64,000 nucleotides of DNA from SSC3 sp963769585 (GCA_963769585.1 CAVYMJ010000006.1:930001-994000), one strand, 5' to 3'. Numbered from the stretch's first letter, positions 8,497 through 18,093 are shown. The notes: generated from the sequence alone by a model not told the origin. A program made the numbers and translations.

Positions 8497-10656
8497 TCAC
8501 GGACTCCGGTCGACCTGGTTGAACCGTCGGAGCAGGTACGGCGCCAGTAGCGTCGCGTACTCCGCCGAGAGGTGGCTGTAGTCCCGGTAGACGATCACGT
8601 CGCCCACCACCGGATAGCACGAGCGTTGGTCGCAGATGAGGTCGGTCAGGTCCAGCAGGCGCACCCCGCGGGGAGCACCTCGGCGCGCGGCCTCCGCCTC
8701 GACGTCGGCTACCAGGCCCTCGCTCCGGGTCGTCGCGCAGGCCTGAGGGTCGTTGTCGTGCTCGGCCAGGCAGTCCGGGGTGTTCACCTGGTCCTTGACC
8801 CGCGGCACGTCGTGCAGGACCACGACCTGCTTGTTCGCCGTCACCAGCCGACGCCACAGCAGCCTGAACCCGTCGGTGGCGGGGTCAGCCACCCGGTGTC
8901 CTGGCCGCTGGACCCAGTCGTAGGCCGAGCTGAACGCCGAGACGAAGACCGTGTCGATGTCCTTGCGGTTGACGAGCCGACGGAGCACCTCGTCGTTGAA
9001 CCGCTCACACCGCTCGCGCAGCGAGGGGTCGGTCTCCTCCGGCAACGTGCGCCGCGCCAACGTGAACGGGCACGACGACTTCGTGAAGGTCACCACCTTC
9101 CAGCCCGCTCGCTTCCCGATCTGGTCCAGAGCCGGGAACCAGTGCGTGGCATGCGAGTCGCCGACGATGGCAACGGTCCGCTGCGGGTCGGCGGACTGAC
9201 CCACGTCGCAGGTCCTGAGCACGGCGCTGTCCAGATCCGACTGGCAGTCTGGGTAGGCGAGATCGGTGTTCTGGCGAGCGACCACCTCGGGGGGCGTCAC
9301 CAGCGGTCCGTCACCGGTCGGGCTGGTGCATCGGTTCCGGGGGTCCAACGCAGCCGGACCGAGGCAGCCGGTGGTCTCCATCTCCGCCAGGACCGAGGCG
9401 ATGCGCTCACGCCCGTGGGCCACCTGGCTGTCCAGGTCCTGGCGGACCAGCTCTGCGGCGCCGATCAGCAGGGACATCCCGAGCAGCGCGGCCACGAACG
9501 AACGCCACGGGGCCGAGGCCAGCACGTCCGCCCCGCGCAGCGGTGTCTCGACCCAGCGGGTCGACGCCCAGGCGAGGAGCAGGGTTGCGGCGAGGATGAC
9601 AGCCTTGTCCGTCGTACGCAGGTCGACGCCGGTGAGGTACGGCACGGCGACGATGACCGGCCAGTGCCACAAGTACACCGAGTAGGAGATGTCGCCCACG
9701 AAGGTCGCTGGGCGCAGCGAGAGCCAGTGCCCCGCGGTGAAAACGGAGATTCCCGCCCCGGCGGCGATGACGGCGACCGTGCCGAGCACAGGGACGAGCG
9801 CCGCCAAGCCGGGGAACGGCGTCTCCGCGTCGTAGCTGAAGCCGGACCAGACGATGGCGGCGATACCCGACCACCCCAGCAGCGCTCTCGTCGGGGCCGG
9901 CCAGGACACCTGGCGCGCCGCTACCCCGGCAGACAGCGCAAGGAGCGCTCCTGCAGCGAACTCCCAGATCCGCGTGGGGCTGACGAAGTACGCCTCGCCC
10001 GGACTTCTCGAGGTCAACCAGGCGGAGTAGGCCAGCGAGGCTACGGCCAGCAGTGCCAGAGCGCTGGTCAGGGCCAGCGGCAGGAGGTGCCTGCGCCGCC
10101 CCCGGCACCCGAGAAGGACGACGGCCACCAGGACCGGCCAGATCAGGTAGAACTGCTCCTCCACCGAGAGCGACCAGTAGTGCTGGACCACGGTCGGGAC
10201 GTTGCCGCCCGCGGAGTAGTCGACCGCGTCGCCGGCGAGTGCCCAGTTCTGGACGTAGAGGGTCGAGGCGATGAGCTGACGGACCGTCTGGTCCCACAGG
10301 GTCGCCGGAATCACCGTGACGGTAATCAGGGCACTAGCGGCCAGGACGAGGAGTGAGGCGGGGAGGAGGCGCCTGATCCGCCTGGCCCAGAAGCCGGCCA
10401 GGGACAACCGTCCTGTGGAGGCGGCCTCCCGGTACAGGTGGGACGTGATCAGGTACCCGGAGATCACGAAGAAGACATCGACCCCGACGTACCCGCCACT
10501 GAGCCGGTTCGGGTAGAGGTGGTAGCCGACCACCAGGAGCACGGCAACGGCGCGCAGGCCCTGCACCTCGGGGCGGAAGCCGGAAGGCGGTCGGTGGGCT
10601 GCAGACGCGGAACCGTGGAGGCTCCCGGCTGTCTTACCGGAGGTCAACAACGTCAT
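8497..10656 (-). CDS. OafA-type acyltransferase with C-terminal SGNH domain
   Basis: A membrane acyltransferase of about 719 residues that probably transfers acetyl or acyl groups to cell-surface glycans or peptidoglycan. The N-terminal acyltransferase-3 domain shows FRPEVQGLRAVAVLLVVGYH and GGYVGVDVFFVISGYLI, with about ten membrane spans up to near residue 400. The C-terminal extracytoplasmic SGNH domain has GDSHATHW (Ser about 498-500) and YRDYSHLS (catalytic Asp about 691 and His about 694). The frame is open further upstream, but that part overlaps the rpsO promoter region; ATG 10656 is chosen because homology begins shortly after it. No clear ribosome binding site is seen, so the start is uncertain by some tens of residues. 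Confidence 0.88.
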   Translation of the reverse strand: MTLLTSGKTAGSLHGSASAAHRPPSGFRPEVQGLRAVAVLLVVGYHLYPNRLSGGYVGVDVFFVISGYLITSHLYREAASTGRLSLAGFWARRIRRLLPASLLVLAASALITVTVIPATLWDQTVRQLIASTLYVQNWALAGDAVDYSAGGNVPTVVQHYWSLSVEEQFYLIWPVLVAVVLLGCRGRRRHLLPLALTSALALLAVASLAYSAWLTSRSPGEAYFVSPTRIWEFAAGALLALSAGVAARQVSWPAPTRALLGWSGIAAIVWSGFSYDAETPFPGLAALVPVLGTVAVIAAGAGISVFTAGHWLSLRPATFVGDISYSVYLWHWPVIVAVPYLTGVDLRTTDKAVILAATLLLAWASTRWVETPLRGADVLASAPWRSFVAALLGMSLLIGAAELVRQDLDSQVAHGRERIASVLAEMETTGCLGPAALDPRNRCTSPTGDGPLVTPPEVVARQNTDLAYPDCQSDLDSAVLRTCDVGQSADPQRTVAIVGDSHATHWFPALDQIGKRAGWKVVTFTKSSCPFTLARRTLPEETDPSLRERCERFNDEVLRRLVNRKDIDTVFVSAFSSAYDWVQRPGHRVADPATDGFRLLWRRLVTANKQVVVLHDVPRVKDQVNTPDCLAEHDNDPQACATTRSEGLVADVEAEAARRGAPRGVRLLDLTDLICDQRSCYPVVGDVIVYRDYSHLSAEYATLLAPYLLRRFNQVDRSP

Positions 10657-10734
10657 GAGGTGGCGATCCGTCGCGTTCGTGGGTGCACTCCAGAATCTCA
10701 TGCGCGCAGTCCGGGGCCGGCGGCCCGGTAGCGA

Positions 10735-10764
10735 TTCGTTGATTCCGGGGGACATTGGTAAGAT
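10735..10764 (+). promoter_or_regulatory. Putative promoter of rpsO
   Basis: TTCGTT (10735-10740) and TAAGAT (10759-10764) are 18 nt apart. They lie about 90 nt upstream of the rpsO GTG in an otherwise non-coding stretch. Predicted by eye only. Confidence 0.4.
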
Positions 10765-10853
10765 CGTGCGGTTGCCGTTTGACGGCCGCGGATCGAGAGT
10801 GCCCGGGTGGATGTGCCCCGGCGCGCCGCGCAACGAACCCCGAGAGGAACGAA

Positions 10854-11129
10854 GTGTCCACAGGTACCGACAATGACACCAAGAAGAGCATCATCGCCGA
10901 GTACGGCCTTACTGAGGGCGACACGGGTTCCCCCGAGGTTCAGGTTGCGCTGCTCAGCCACCGGATCGCCCACCTGACCGAGCACCTCAAGCAGCACAAG
11001 CACGACCACCACACGCGTCGTGGCCTGCTGCTGCTCGTGGGTCGTCGCCGCCGACTGCTGAACTACATGCAGAAGGAAGACATCAGCCGCTACCGCTCGA
11101 TCGTCGAGCGCCTCGGCCTCCGTCGCTGA
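10854..11129 (+). CDS. rpsO: 30S ribosomal protein S15
   Basis: S15 binds the central domain of 16S rRNA early in 30S assembly and contributes to an intersubunit bridge. The 91-residue product has the family features GDTGSPEVQVALLSHRI, HLKQHKHDHHTRRGLL and the C-terminal YRSIVERLGLRR. The start is GTG at 10854, with GAGAGG about 6 nt upstream; the frame is open further upstream but without homology. A strong terminator follows directly, then pnp, the usual bacterial rpsO-pnp arrangement. Confidence 0.97.
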   Translation: MSTGTDNDTKKSIIAEYGLTEGDTGSPEVQVALLSHRIAHLTEHLKQHKHDHHTRRGLLLLVGRRRRLLNYMQKEDISRYRSIVERLGLRR

Positions 11130-11136
11130 AAGTTTC

Positions 11137-11176
11137 GGAGCGGCTACCCGCCTCGGGTGGCCGCTCCGGCTACTTT
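11137..11176 (+). terminator. Intrinsic terminator after rpsO
   Basis: An 8-bp GGAGCGGC/GCCGCTCC stem (11137-11144 with 11160-11167) is extended by an inner ACCCG/CGGGT pairing and followed by ACTTTT. It lies 8 nt after the rpsO stop. It should end rpsO transcripts or partially attenuate reading into pnp. Confidence 0.8.
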
Positions 11177-11445
11177 TCGACCGGTGCGACCCGCGATTGG
11201 GTCGGCAGTAACACAACTTCAGAAGTAACCACTGGAGCGACCGCGGACGTCTGGCCCGGTCCTCGGTAGTGGCCCTCGGGACGAACTCAGGTCCCGCAGG
11301 CCTCGATCGAAGACCGGCCCCGCGCCTCGTAGGTGCACACAGTGTCCAGTGCCGGCGAAACCGGCGTTGGTCACCCAGGCGCCTCATGCAGGCCACAGAT
11401 GGACGCCCCCGCGTGCTCGCTCCGCGACACAGAAAGGGACACCCC
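11177..11445 (+). other. pnp leader / rpsO-pnp intergenic region
   Basis: About 270 nt without a convincing gene. It contains small hairpins such as GACCC-N6-GGGTC (near 11190) and GCCGG-CGAAA-CCGGC (near 11351), and ends with AAAGGG before the pnp ATG. In other bacteria the pnp leader is the site of RNase III cleavage and PNPase autocontrol; the same is possible here but only inferred from position. Confidence 0.45.
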
Positions 11446-13665
11446 ATGGAGGGACCCGTCATCTCCGCCGTAGAAACCGTTCTCGACAACGGAAAGTTCG
11501 GCACCCGCACCGTCAAGTTCGAAACCGGGCTTCTCGCCCGACAGGCAGCCGGTTCGGTAACCGCCTACCTCGACGACGAGACCATGCTGCTCTCGGCCAC
11601 CACGGCCGGAAAGCAGCCCAAGGAGCAGTTCGACTTCTTCCCCCTCACGATCGACGTCGAGGAGCGGATGTACGCCGTGGGCCAGATCCCCGGCTCCTTC
11701 TTCCGAAGCGAAGGCCGCCCGGGTGAGGACGCGATCCTCACCTGCCGCCTGATCGACCGTCCGCTGCGTCCGACCTTCAAGAAGGGTCTGCGCAACGAGG
11801 TCCAGGTCGTCATCACCGTCCTGTCGCTCGACCCCGACCAGCCGTACGACGTCCTGGCGATCAACGCCGCGTCGATGTCGACCCAGCTGTCCGGACTTCC
11901 CTTCTCAGGCCCCGTCGGTGGCGTCCGCGTGGCGCTGATCGAGGGCCAGTGGGTGGCGTTCCCGTCGCACAGCCAGCTCGAGCACGCCGTGTTCGACATG
12001 GTGGTCGCCGGTCGCGTCACCGAGACCGGTGACGTGGCGATCATGATGGTCGAGGCCGAGGCCACCGACGAGACGTGGAACCTCGTCCAGTCCGGCACGC
12101 AGGCGCCGACCGAGGCGGTTGTCGCCGGCGGTCTCGATGCCGCCAAGCCGTTCATCAAGCAGCTCTGCGAGGCTCAGCTCGAGCTGGCCAAGCAGGCAGC
12201 CAAGCCGGTCCAGGACTTCCCGGTCTTCCTCGACTACGAGGACGACATCTACGCCGCCGTCGAGAAGGCGGCTGCCGCCGACCTCGGCCAGGCCCTGACC
12301 ATTGCCGGTAAGCAGGAGCGCGAGACGAAGCTCGACGAGATCAAGGACGCAGTCCTTAACAAGGTCGCGCCGGACTTCGAGGGTCGCGAGAAGGAGCTCG
12401 GCGCGGCCTTCCGCTCGCTCACCAAGGCGCTGGTTCGCGAGCGCGTACTGCGCGACAAGGTCCGCATGGACGGTCGCGGGCTCTCCGACATCCGCACGCT
12501 CTCGGCCGAGGTCGAGGTCATCCCGCGGGTTCACGGTTCGGCGCTGTTCGAGCGCGGCGAGACCCAGATCCTGGGCGTCACCACGCTGAACATGCTGACC
12601 CTGGAGCAGAAGTTGGACTCGCTCTCCCCGGAGAAGTCGCGTCGTTACATGCACAAGTACGTCTTCCCGCCGTTCTCCACCGGCGAGACCGGGCGCGTGG
12701 GCTCACCCAAGCGTCGCGAGGTCGGCCATGGGGCCCTCGCTCGGCGTGCGCTCCTGCCGGTGCTGCCCACCCGCGAGGAGTTCCCCTACGCGATCCGCCA
12801 GCTCTCCGAGGCGATGGGCTCCAACGGGTCCACCTCGATGGGCTCGGTCTGCGCCTCGACGATGTCGCTGCTCCAGGCCGGTGTCCCGCTGAAGGCGGCC
12901 GTCGCCGGCATCGCGATGGGTCTCATCTCCGGTGAGGTCGACGGCACTACGGAGTACGTCGCCCTGACCGACATCCTGGGTGCCGAGGACGCTTTCGGTG
13001 ACATGGACTTCAAGGTGGCCGGGACGCGGGAGTTCATCACCGCGCTCCAGCTCGACACCAAGCTGGACGGCATTCCGGCCGAGGTCCTCGCCTCGGCGCT
13101 GAACCAGGCCAAGGACGCGCGTCTGGCGATCTTGGACGTCATGGCCGAGGCGATCGACGAGCCGGCGGAGATGTCGCTCAACGCGCCGCGGATCATCACC
13201 GTGAAGATCCCGGTCGACAAGATCGGTGAGGTCATCGGCCCGAAGGGCAAGGTGATCAACCAGATCCAGGACGACACCGGTGCTCAGCTCTCCATCGAGG
13301 ACGACGGCACGATCTACATCGGTGCGACCAACGGCGAGTCGGCCGAGGCCGCTCGTCAGGCAGTCAACGCGATCGCCAACCCGACCATGCCCGAGATCGG
13401 CGAGCGCTACCTCGGTACCGTCGTCAAGACGACCAACTTCGGGGCGTTCGTCTCCCTGCTCCCGGGCAAGGACGGCCTGCTGCACATCAGCAAGCTGCGC
13501 GACCTGGCGGGCGGCAAGCGAGTCGAGGCCGTCGAGGACGTCCTGTCGGTGGGACAGAAGGTCCAGGTCCAGATCGCCGAGATCGACGACCGTGGCAAGC
13601 TCTCCCTGATCCCCGTGGTCGACAAGGGCGAGTCCGAGACGCCGGCCGAGGCCGACTCCGAGTAG
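11446..13665 (+). CDS. pnp: Polyribonucleotide nucleotidyltransferase (PNPase)
   Basis: PNPase degrades RNA 3' to 5' by phosphorolysis and in actinobacteria also makes poly(A)-like tails. The 739-residue product has two RNase PH domains (FFRSEGRPGEDAILTCRLIDRP in the first, TTLNMLTLEQKLD and GSVCASTMSLLQAGVPLK in the second), a KH domain from about residue 583 (IGEVIGPKGKVINQIQDDTG) and an S1 domain from about 650 (GTVVKTTNFGAFVSLLPGKD). The ATG at 11446 follows AAAGGG; the longer upstream frame has no homology. It precedes the M16 peptidase by 10 nt, as in mycobacteria (gpsI-pepR). Confidence 0.96.
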   Translation: MEGPVISAVETVLDNGKFGTRTVKFETGLLARQAAGSVTAYLDDETMLLSATTAGKQPKEQFDFFPLTIDVEERMYAVGQIPGSFFRSEGRPGEDAILTCRLIDRPLRPTFKKGLRNEVQVVITVLSLDPDQPYDVLAINAASMSTQLSGLPFSGPVGGVRVALIEGQWVAFPSHSQLEHAVFDMVVAGRVTETGDVAIMMVEAEATDETWNLVQSGTQAPTEAVVAGGLDAAKPFIKQLCEAQLELAKQAAKPVQDFPVFLDYEDDIYAAVEKAAAADLGQALTIAGKQERETKLDEIKDAVLNKVAPDFEGREKELGAAFRSLTKALVRERVLRDKVRMDGRGLSDIRTLSAEVEVIPRVHGSALFERGETQILGVTTLNMLTLEQKLDSLSPEKSRRYMHKYVFPPFSTGETGRVGSPKRREVGHGALARRALLPVLPTREEFPYAIRQLSEAMGSNGSTSMGSVCASTMSLLQAGVPLKAAVAGIAMGLISGEVDGTTEYVALTDILGAEDAFGDMDFKVAGTREFITALQLDTKLDGIPAEVLASALNQAKDARLAILDVMAEAIDEPAEMSLNAPRIITVKIPVDKIGEVIGPKGKVINQIQDDTGAQLSIEDDGTIYIGATNGESAEAARQAVNAIANPTMPEIGERYLGTVVKTTNFGAFVSLLPGKDGLLHISKLRDLAGGKRVEAVEDVLSVGQKVQVQIAEIDDRGKLSLIPVVDKGESETPAEADSE

Positions 13666-13675
13666 TCAGGACACA

Positions 13676-15001
13676 GTGGCTTCTTCGGTAGCTCCCCAGA
13701 AGCCCGGCACCACCCGAACACTTCTCGTCGAGAAGGACGGCGGCGGATCCGTGGTCTCCACGGTCCGCCGCACTGTCCTTCCCGGGGGGCTTCGGGTCGT
13801 GACCGAGGCGATGGGCGGCGTACGTTCTGCCAGCATCGGCGTGTGGGTGGGTGTCGGCTCGCGCGACGAGTCCGCGGTGCACTCGGGGGCGTCCCACTTC
13901 CTCGAGCATCTGCTGTTCAAGGGCACTCCGAGCCGCTCGGCGATGGACATCTCGGTCTCGCTCGACGCGGTCGGCGGTGAGTTCAACGCGTTCACTGCCA
14001 AGGAGTACACCTGCTTCCACGCGCGCGTTCTCGACAATGACCTGCCGCTTGCCGTCGACGTGCTCGGGGACATCATCACCAGCTCGCTCATCGAGCCTGA
14101 TGACGTCGAGGCCGAACGTGAGGTGATCCTCGACGAGATCGCCATGCACGACGACGATCCCGAGGACGTGGTCACCAACCTCTTCGCGACCAAGGCCTAC
14201 GGGGAAAGCGCTTTGGGTCGGCCCATCGCGGGTACGGCGGAGACCATCCGCTCGCTCACCCGTGCCCAGATCACCCGGTACTACCGCACGCACTACCGGC
14301 CGGAGTCGACGGTCGTCGCGGTTGCCGGCAACGTCGACCATGCGACGGTCGTTCGCCAGGTGCGGAGGGCGTTCGCGGGAAACGGCTTCCTGGCGGACCC
14401 TACGGTCCGCCCGGCACCTCCCCGGCGCAGTGCCCGGCACAAACGCGCCGCCCCGGGGATCCAGCGGACCACCCGGCCCTTCGAGCAGGTCAACCTGATG
14501 CTCGGGTTCAACTCCTTCAACCGGACCGACGACCGCCGCTACGCACTCGGGGTCCTCAACGTGGCGCTCGGAGGGGGACCGTCGTCCCGGCTCTTCCAGG
14601 AGGTCCGCGAGCGCCGGGGGCTGGCGTACTCCGTCTACTCGTTCGCCTCGCACTACACCGACGCGGGCACCTTCGGCGTCGCCGTGGGCTGCCTACCGCA
14701 GAAGCTCGACGGAACCCTCGAGGTGGTCCGGGACGAGCTGCGCAGGCTCGCCGAGCACGGCATCGGCGCCGAGGAGCTGGCCCGCGGTCAGGGGCAGCTG
14801 CGGGGCGGGCTCGTCCTCTCCCTGGAGGACACCGGGTCCCGGATGTCACGGATAGCCAAGGCGGAGCTGCTCTACGACGAGCTCCCCGGACTCGACGAGG
14901 TGATCCGCCGCATCGACGCGGTGAGCCTGTCCGACGTACACACGATTGCGCAGAAGATTCTCGGCCAACGGGAGACCCTGGCGATTGTCGGACCCGAGTA
15001 G
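13676..15001 (+). CDS. M16 family zinc metallopeptidase (PepR/processing-peptidase-like)
   Basis: A 441-residue cytoplasmic insulinase-superfamily peptidase. The inverted zinc motif is H74-F-L-E77-H78, and the third ligand fits E154 in EREVILDEIAMH, exactly 76 residues after H78. The second inactive-type M16 domain contains the typical RERRGLAYSVYSF segment. It starts at GTG 13676 with AGGA about 6 nt upstream and follows pnp closely, the position held by pepR in Mycobacterium. The physiological substrate is not known. Confidence 0.9.
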   Translation: MASSVAPQKPGTTRTLLVEKDGGGSVVSTVRRTVLPGGLRVVTEAMGGVRSASIGVWVGVGSRDESAVHSGASHFLEHLLFKGTPSRSAMDISVSLDAVGGEFNAFTAKEYTCFHARVLDNDLPLAVDVLGDIITSSLIEPDDVEAEREVILDEIAMHDDDPEDVVTNLFATKAYGESALGRPIAGTAETIRSLTRAQITRYYRTHYRPESTVVAVAGNVDHATVVRQVRRAFAGNGFLADPTVRPAPPRRSARHKRAAPGIQRTTRPFEQVNLMLGFNSFNRTDDRRYALGVLNVALGGGPSSRLFQEVRERRGLAYSVYSFASHYTDAGTFGVAVGCLPQKLDGTLEVVRDELRRLAEHGIGAEELARGQGQLRGGLVLSLEDTGSRMSRIAKAELLYDELPGLDEVIRRIDAVSLSDVHTIAQKILGQRETLAIVGPE

Positions 15002-15054
15002 CCGCTCCGGCCGTCGGGATCCAGGCTCCCCTCGGCCCCGGAAGCGGCTGGCAC

Positions 15055-15060
15055 TAGGTT
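15055..15060 (+). promoter_or_regulatory. -10 hexamer TAGGTT, leaderless dapB
   Basis: TAGGTT ends 7 nt before the GTG at 15068, and no Shine-Dalgarno sequence is present. The geometry argues that 15068, rather than the GTG two codons upstream, is the real dapB start. Confidence 0.55.
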
Positions 15061-15067
15061 TGTGCCC

Positions 15068-15814
15068 GTGACGGATCAGATCAAGGTCGGCGTACTCGGT
15101 TCCCGCGGCAAGGTCGGACAACAGGTCTGTACGGCGGTCGAAGCCGCCCCTGACCTCGAGCTGGTGGCCGCCGTCGATGCCGGCGACGCCATCGAGGCCC
15201 TGGTCACCTCGGGCGCCGAGGTCGTGGTCGACTTCACGCAGCCCGACGTGGTGATGGGGAACCTGGAGTTCTTGGTCGAGCACGGGATCCATGCGGTCGT
15301 CGGGACCACGGGCTTCGACGAGCCCCGGCTCGCCCAGCTCGAGCGCTGGTTGGCCGGCCGCCCCGAAACCGGCGTGCTCGTGGCGCCCAACTTCTCCATC
15401 GGCGCCATCCTGATGATGCGCTTCGCGGCCGAGGCCGCGCCGTACTTCGAGAGCGTGGAGATCGTTGAGCTGCATCACCCCGACAAGGCCGACGCCCCGA
15501 GCGGAACCGCCGCGCGCACCGCCAAGCTCATCGCGCAGGCACGCCGCGCGGCCGGAAGCCCGCCGATCCCCGACGCGACCTCCACCGGCCTGGAAGGCGC
15601 TCGAGGGGCAGACGTCGAGGGAATCCGGGTGCACGGACTGCGCATCCGCGGGCTGGTTGCTCACCAGGAGGTCGTGCTGGGTGGGCCGGGGGAGACGCTG
15701 ACCATCCGCCATGACTCCCTCGACCGCGTGTCGTTCATGGAGGGCGTCCTCCTCGGCGTGCGCTCGATCGGGTCGCGTCCAGGGCTGACCGTCGGCCTCG
15801 AACAGTTCCTGTGA
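15068..15814 (+). CDS. dapB: 4-hydroxy-tetrahydrodipicolinate reductase
   Basis: DapB reduces the DapA product with NAD(P)H in the lysine/meso-diaminopimelate pathway, supplying peptidoglycan. The product (about 248 residues) has a Rossmann nucleotide-binding N-terminus (IKVGVLGSRGKVG), VVVDFTQPDV, VVGTTGFDE, APNFSIGAILM, the substrate-loop motif ELHHPDKADAPSGTA and the C-terminal REVVLG-type strand (HQEVVLGGPGETL). The next gene starts inside its stop codon (GTGA). dapA lies 9 kb downstream on the same strand. Confidence 0.95.
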   Translation: MTDQIKVGVLGSRGKVGQQVCTAVEAAPDLELVAAVDAGDAIEALVTSGAEVVVDFTQPDVVMGNLEFLVEHGIHAVVGTTGFDEPRLAQLERWLAGRPETGVLVAPNFSIGAILMMRFAAEAAPYFESVEIVELHHPDKADAPSGTAARTAKLIAQARRAAGSPPIPDATSTGLEGARGADVEGIRVHGLRIRGLVAHQEVVLGGPGETLTIRHDSLDRVSFMEGVLLGVRSIGSRPGLTVGLEQFL

Positions 15815-16257
15815 TGCGCGCCAAGCTCGTGGTCGGCCTCCTGCTGGCCATCCTCACCTTCTACGTGCTGCTGGTCACCGCGAAGGGCATCGACCTGATC
15901 ACCCAAGGGGGAGTGGTCCCCGTGCTGTTCGGCGGCGCACTCGTGGTCTCGGCCGCCCTGGCAACCGGTCTCACCTTGCGCGAGGTGGTCTTCGGGCGCC
16001 GTACGGCGGTCCTGGGGAACGCGCTGGCCCAGGAGGGCGGACTCCCCACCGACGACCTGCCACGCCGCCCTTCGGGGCGGGTGGACCGCGAGGCGGCTGA
16101 CGCGGTCTTTGCCCAGCGCCGAGCCGAGACTGAGGCAGACCCCGACAACTGGCGCTCGTGGTACCGGCTTGCGCTGGCCTACGACAGCGCGGGAGACCGC
16201 CGCCGAGCCCGAGAAGCGGCCCGGCACGCCCTGAGCCTCTACCCCTGGCACGACTGA
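15811..16257 (+). CDS. Two-TM membrane protein with TPR-like C-terminus
   Basis: A 148-residue protein of no named family. Two hydrophobic helices (about residues 5-25 and 34-56) are followed by a cytoplasmic part whose end reads as a tetratricopeptide-type helix pair (NWRSWYRLALAYDSAGDRRRAREAARHALSLYP). It starts at GTG 15811 or ATG 15814, overlapping dapB, and is probably co-translated with it. Its role is unknown; a scaffold or envelope function is only a guess. Confidence 0.7.
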   Translation: MMRAKLVVGLLLAILTFYVLLVTAKGIDLITQGGVVPVLFGGALVVSAALATGLTLREVVFGRRTAVLGNALAQEGGLPTDDLPRRPSGRVDREAADAVFAQRRAETEADPDNWRSWYRLALAYDSAGDRRRAREAARHALSLYPWHD

Positions 16258-16424
16258 GCCACCGGCCCCGTCTAGGCCAGTTCGGCTGCCCCAGGCGAGA
16301 CGACGACGACATCTTCGTGCACTGCACGATCTGGAAGCCTGCTCCCTGTTTCCTTCGGTAGCTCCGGGTACCAGGGTGGCTTCGGGCCGGAACCCGTGCC
16401 CAGACATCACTCGGAGGGATGCAC

Positions 16425-18068
16425 ATGCGCAACCAGGCAGGGCTCGCGGCAGCCGCCGCAATTGCAGCCGGGCTCGCGATCGCCGTACCGACGGCCGACG
16501 CCGCCCCTAGTAGGAGCACAACCGACCTAGCCCGGGCCGACCACACCCGGGCCGACCTGGCAACGCGGTCGGTCTCCAAGGCGGGAGTCGTCGCGCGGTC
16601 CGCAGTCGACGCCGTACGGGCCCACCCGCGGGCCGCGAAAGTCGGTGCTGGGCAGCGGTTCCAGGTCGTCGACGCGCTGGTCGACGCGAACGGAGCCACG
16701 CATGTGCGCCTGACCAGGACCTATCGGGGCCTCCGCGTCCTGGGCGGCGACCTGGTCGTCCACCGCAGTTCTGCGAACGGTTGGCGCGGCACCAGCCAGA
16801 CGCTGAGCCGGCCGTTGACGCTGTCGGCCAAGCCGGTGGTGAGCAGGGCCTTCGCGGTGCAGCGAGCAGTCTCCCGCAACACCGGCCGGGTCAAGGGGGC
16901 ACCTCAGCTCGTCGTGGACGCCACCTGGGGCAGGCCCCGGCTGTCGTGGGAGGTCGTCTCCTATGGCAAGCAGAAGGATGGGACGCCGAGTCGGCTCGCG
17001 TCGTACGTCGACGCCAGGACCGGAAAAGTCACCCGCACCGAGCAGCAGATCCAGACCGTCGACGGCCAGGGCCAGTCCCTCTACGGTGGCACCGTCCCGC
17101 TGCAGCTGACCCTGTCCGGTGGGACCTACTCTCTGAAGGACCCGACCCGCGGGAACACCTACACCAACGACGTCAACAACAAGTCCGACTCCGTGGTCTG
17201 CCAGATCTTCGGCTCGGGGTGCCAGGTCGGTACGACGTTCACCAGCCCGGACAACCTGTTCGGCAACGGTCTCAACAGCAACCGTGAGTCCGCGGGGGTC
17301 GATGCGCAGTACGGCACCAACGTGACCTGGGACTACTTCAAGCTCGAACACGGGAGGAACGGCATCTTCAACACCGGAGCGGGGTCCTGGAACCGCGTTC
17401 ACTACGGGAGCAACTACGTCAACGCCTTCTGGGACGGGTCGAAGATGACCTACGGCGACGGCGACGGCACCAGCTACGGTCCGCTCGTCTCCCTCGATGT
17501 GGCCGGCCACGAGATGACGCACGGCGTGACCGAGAACTCCGCGAACCTGACCTACTCCCGCGAGCCCGGCGGACTCAACGAGTCGACGTCTGACATCTTC
17601 GGCTCGCTGGTGGAGTTCTACGCCAACAACGCCAACGACCCGGGCGACTACTACATCGGTGAGCAGTTCGACCTGGCCAAGCACCAGGGCTTCCGCCGGA
17701 TGGACAATCCGGCTTCGGACGGGTCGTCGGTCAACTGCTGGAGCAGCACGGTCGGCACCCTGGACGTGCACTACTCCTCCGGGGTCGGCAACCACTTCTT
17801 CTACCTGCTGGCCGAGGGCTCCGGCGCCAAGACCATCGGTGGGCGGGCGCATAACTCGCCGACCTGCAACGGCTCGACCGTGGCGGGGATCGGCCGGGCT
17901 AGCGCGGGCAAGATCTGGTACCGGGCGCTGACGGTCTACATGACCTCCAGCACCAACTACAAGGGCGCCCGGACCGCCACGCTGAACGCCGCCCGCGACC
18001 TGTACGGCCTGGGCAGTACTCAGTACAACGCGGTAGCGGCGGCCTGGAGCGCGGTCAACGTCAACTGA
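16425..18068 (+). CDS. Secreted M4 (thermolysin-like) metalloprotease
   Basis: A 547-residue secreted zinc protease. A Sec signal peptide (about residues 1-26, ending in ADA) is followed by a propeptide with FTP and PepSY-like regions (about 50-200) and the M4 catalytic domain. The zinc site is H362-E363-M-T-H366 with third ligand E386 in GGLNESTSD, the same +20 spacing as thermolysin H146/E166. The ATG at 16425 has GGAGGG 6 nt upstream; the ATG two codons earlier is too close to it. It stands alone and is followed by an unusual palindrome that may end its transcript. Probably used for extracellular protein degradation. Confidence 0.93.
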   Translation: MRNQAGLAAAAAIAAGLAIAVPTADAAPSRSTTDLARADHTRADLATRSVSKAGVVARSAVDAVRAHPRAAKVGAGQRFQVVDALVDANGATHVRLTRTYRGLRVLGGDLVVHRSSANGWRGTSQTLSRPLTLSAKPVVSRAFAVQRAVSRNTGRVKGAPQLVVDATWGRPRLSWEVVSYGKQKDGTPSRLASYVDARTGKVTRTEQQIQTVDGQGQSLYGGTVPLQLTLSGGTYSLKDPTRGNTYTNDVNNKSDSVVCQIFGSGCQVGTTFTSPDNLFGNGLNSNRESAGVDAQYGTNVTWDYFKLEHGRNGIFNTGAGSWNRVHYGSNYVNAFWDGSKMTYGDGDGTSYGPLVSLDVAGHEMTHGVTENSANLTYSREPGGLNESTSDIFGSLVEFYANNANDPGDYYIGEQFDLAKHQGFRRMDNPASDGSSVNCWSSTVGTLDVHYSSGVGNHFFYLLAEGSGAKTIGGRAHNSPTCNGSTVAGIGRASAGKIWYRALTVYMTSSTNYKGARTATLNAARDLYGLGSTQYNAVAAAWSAVNVN

Positions 18069-18093
18069 CCTGGCCCCTTCGCTGCGGGACGCG

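Noticed and set aside
10657..10833. N-terminal extension of the acyltransferase across the rpsO promoter
   Set aside because: The extension lacks homology and hydrophobic segments, and would overlap the rpsO control region; family similarity begins after 10656.
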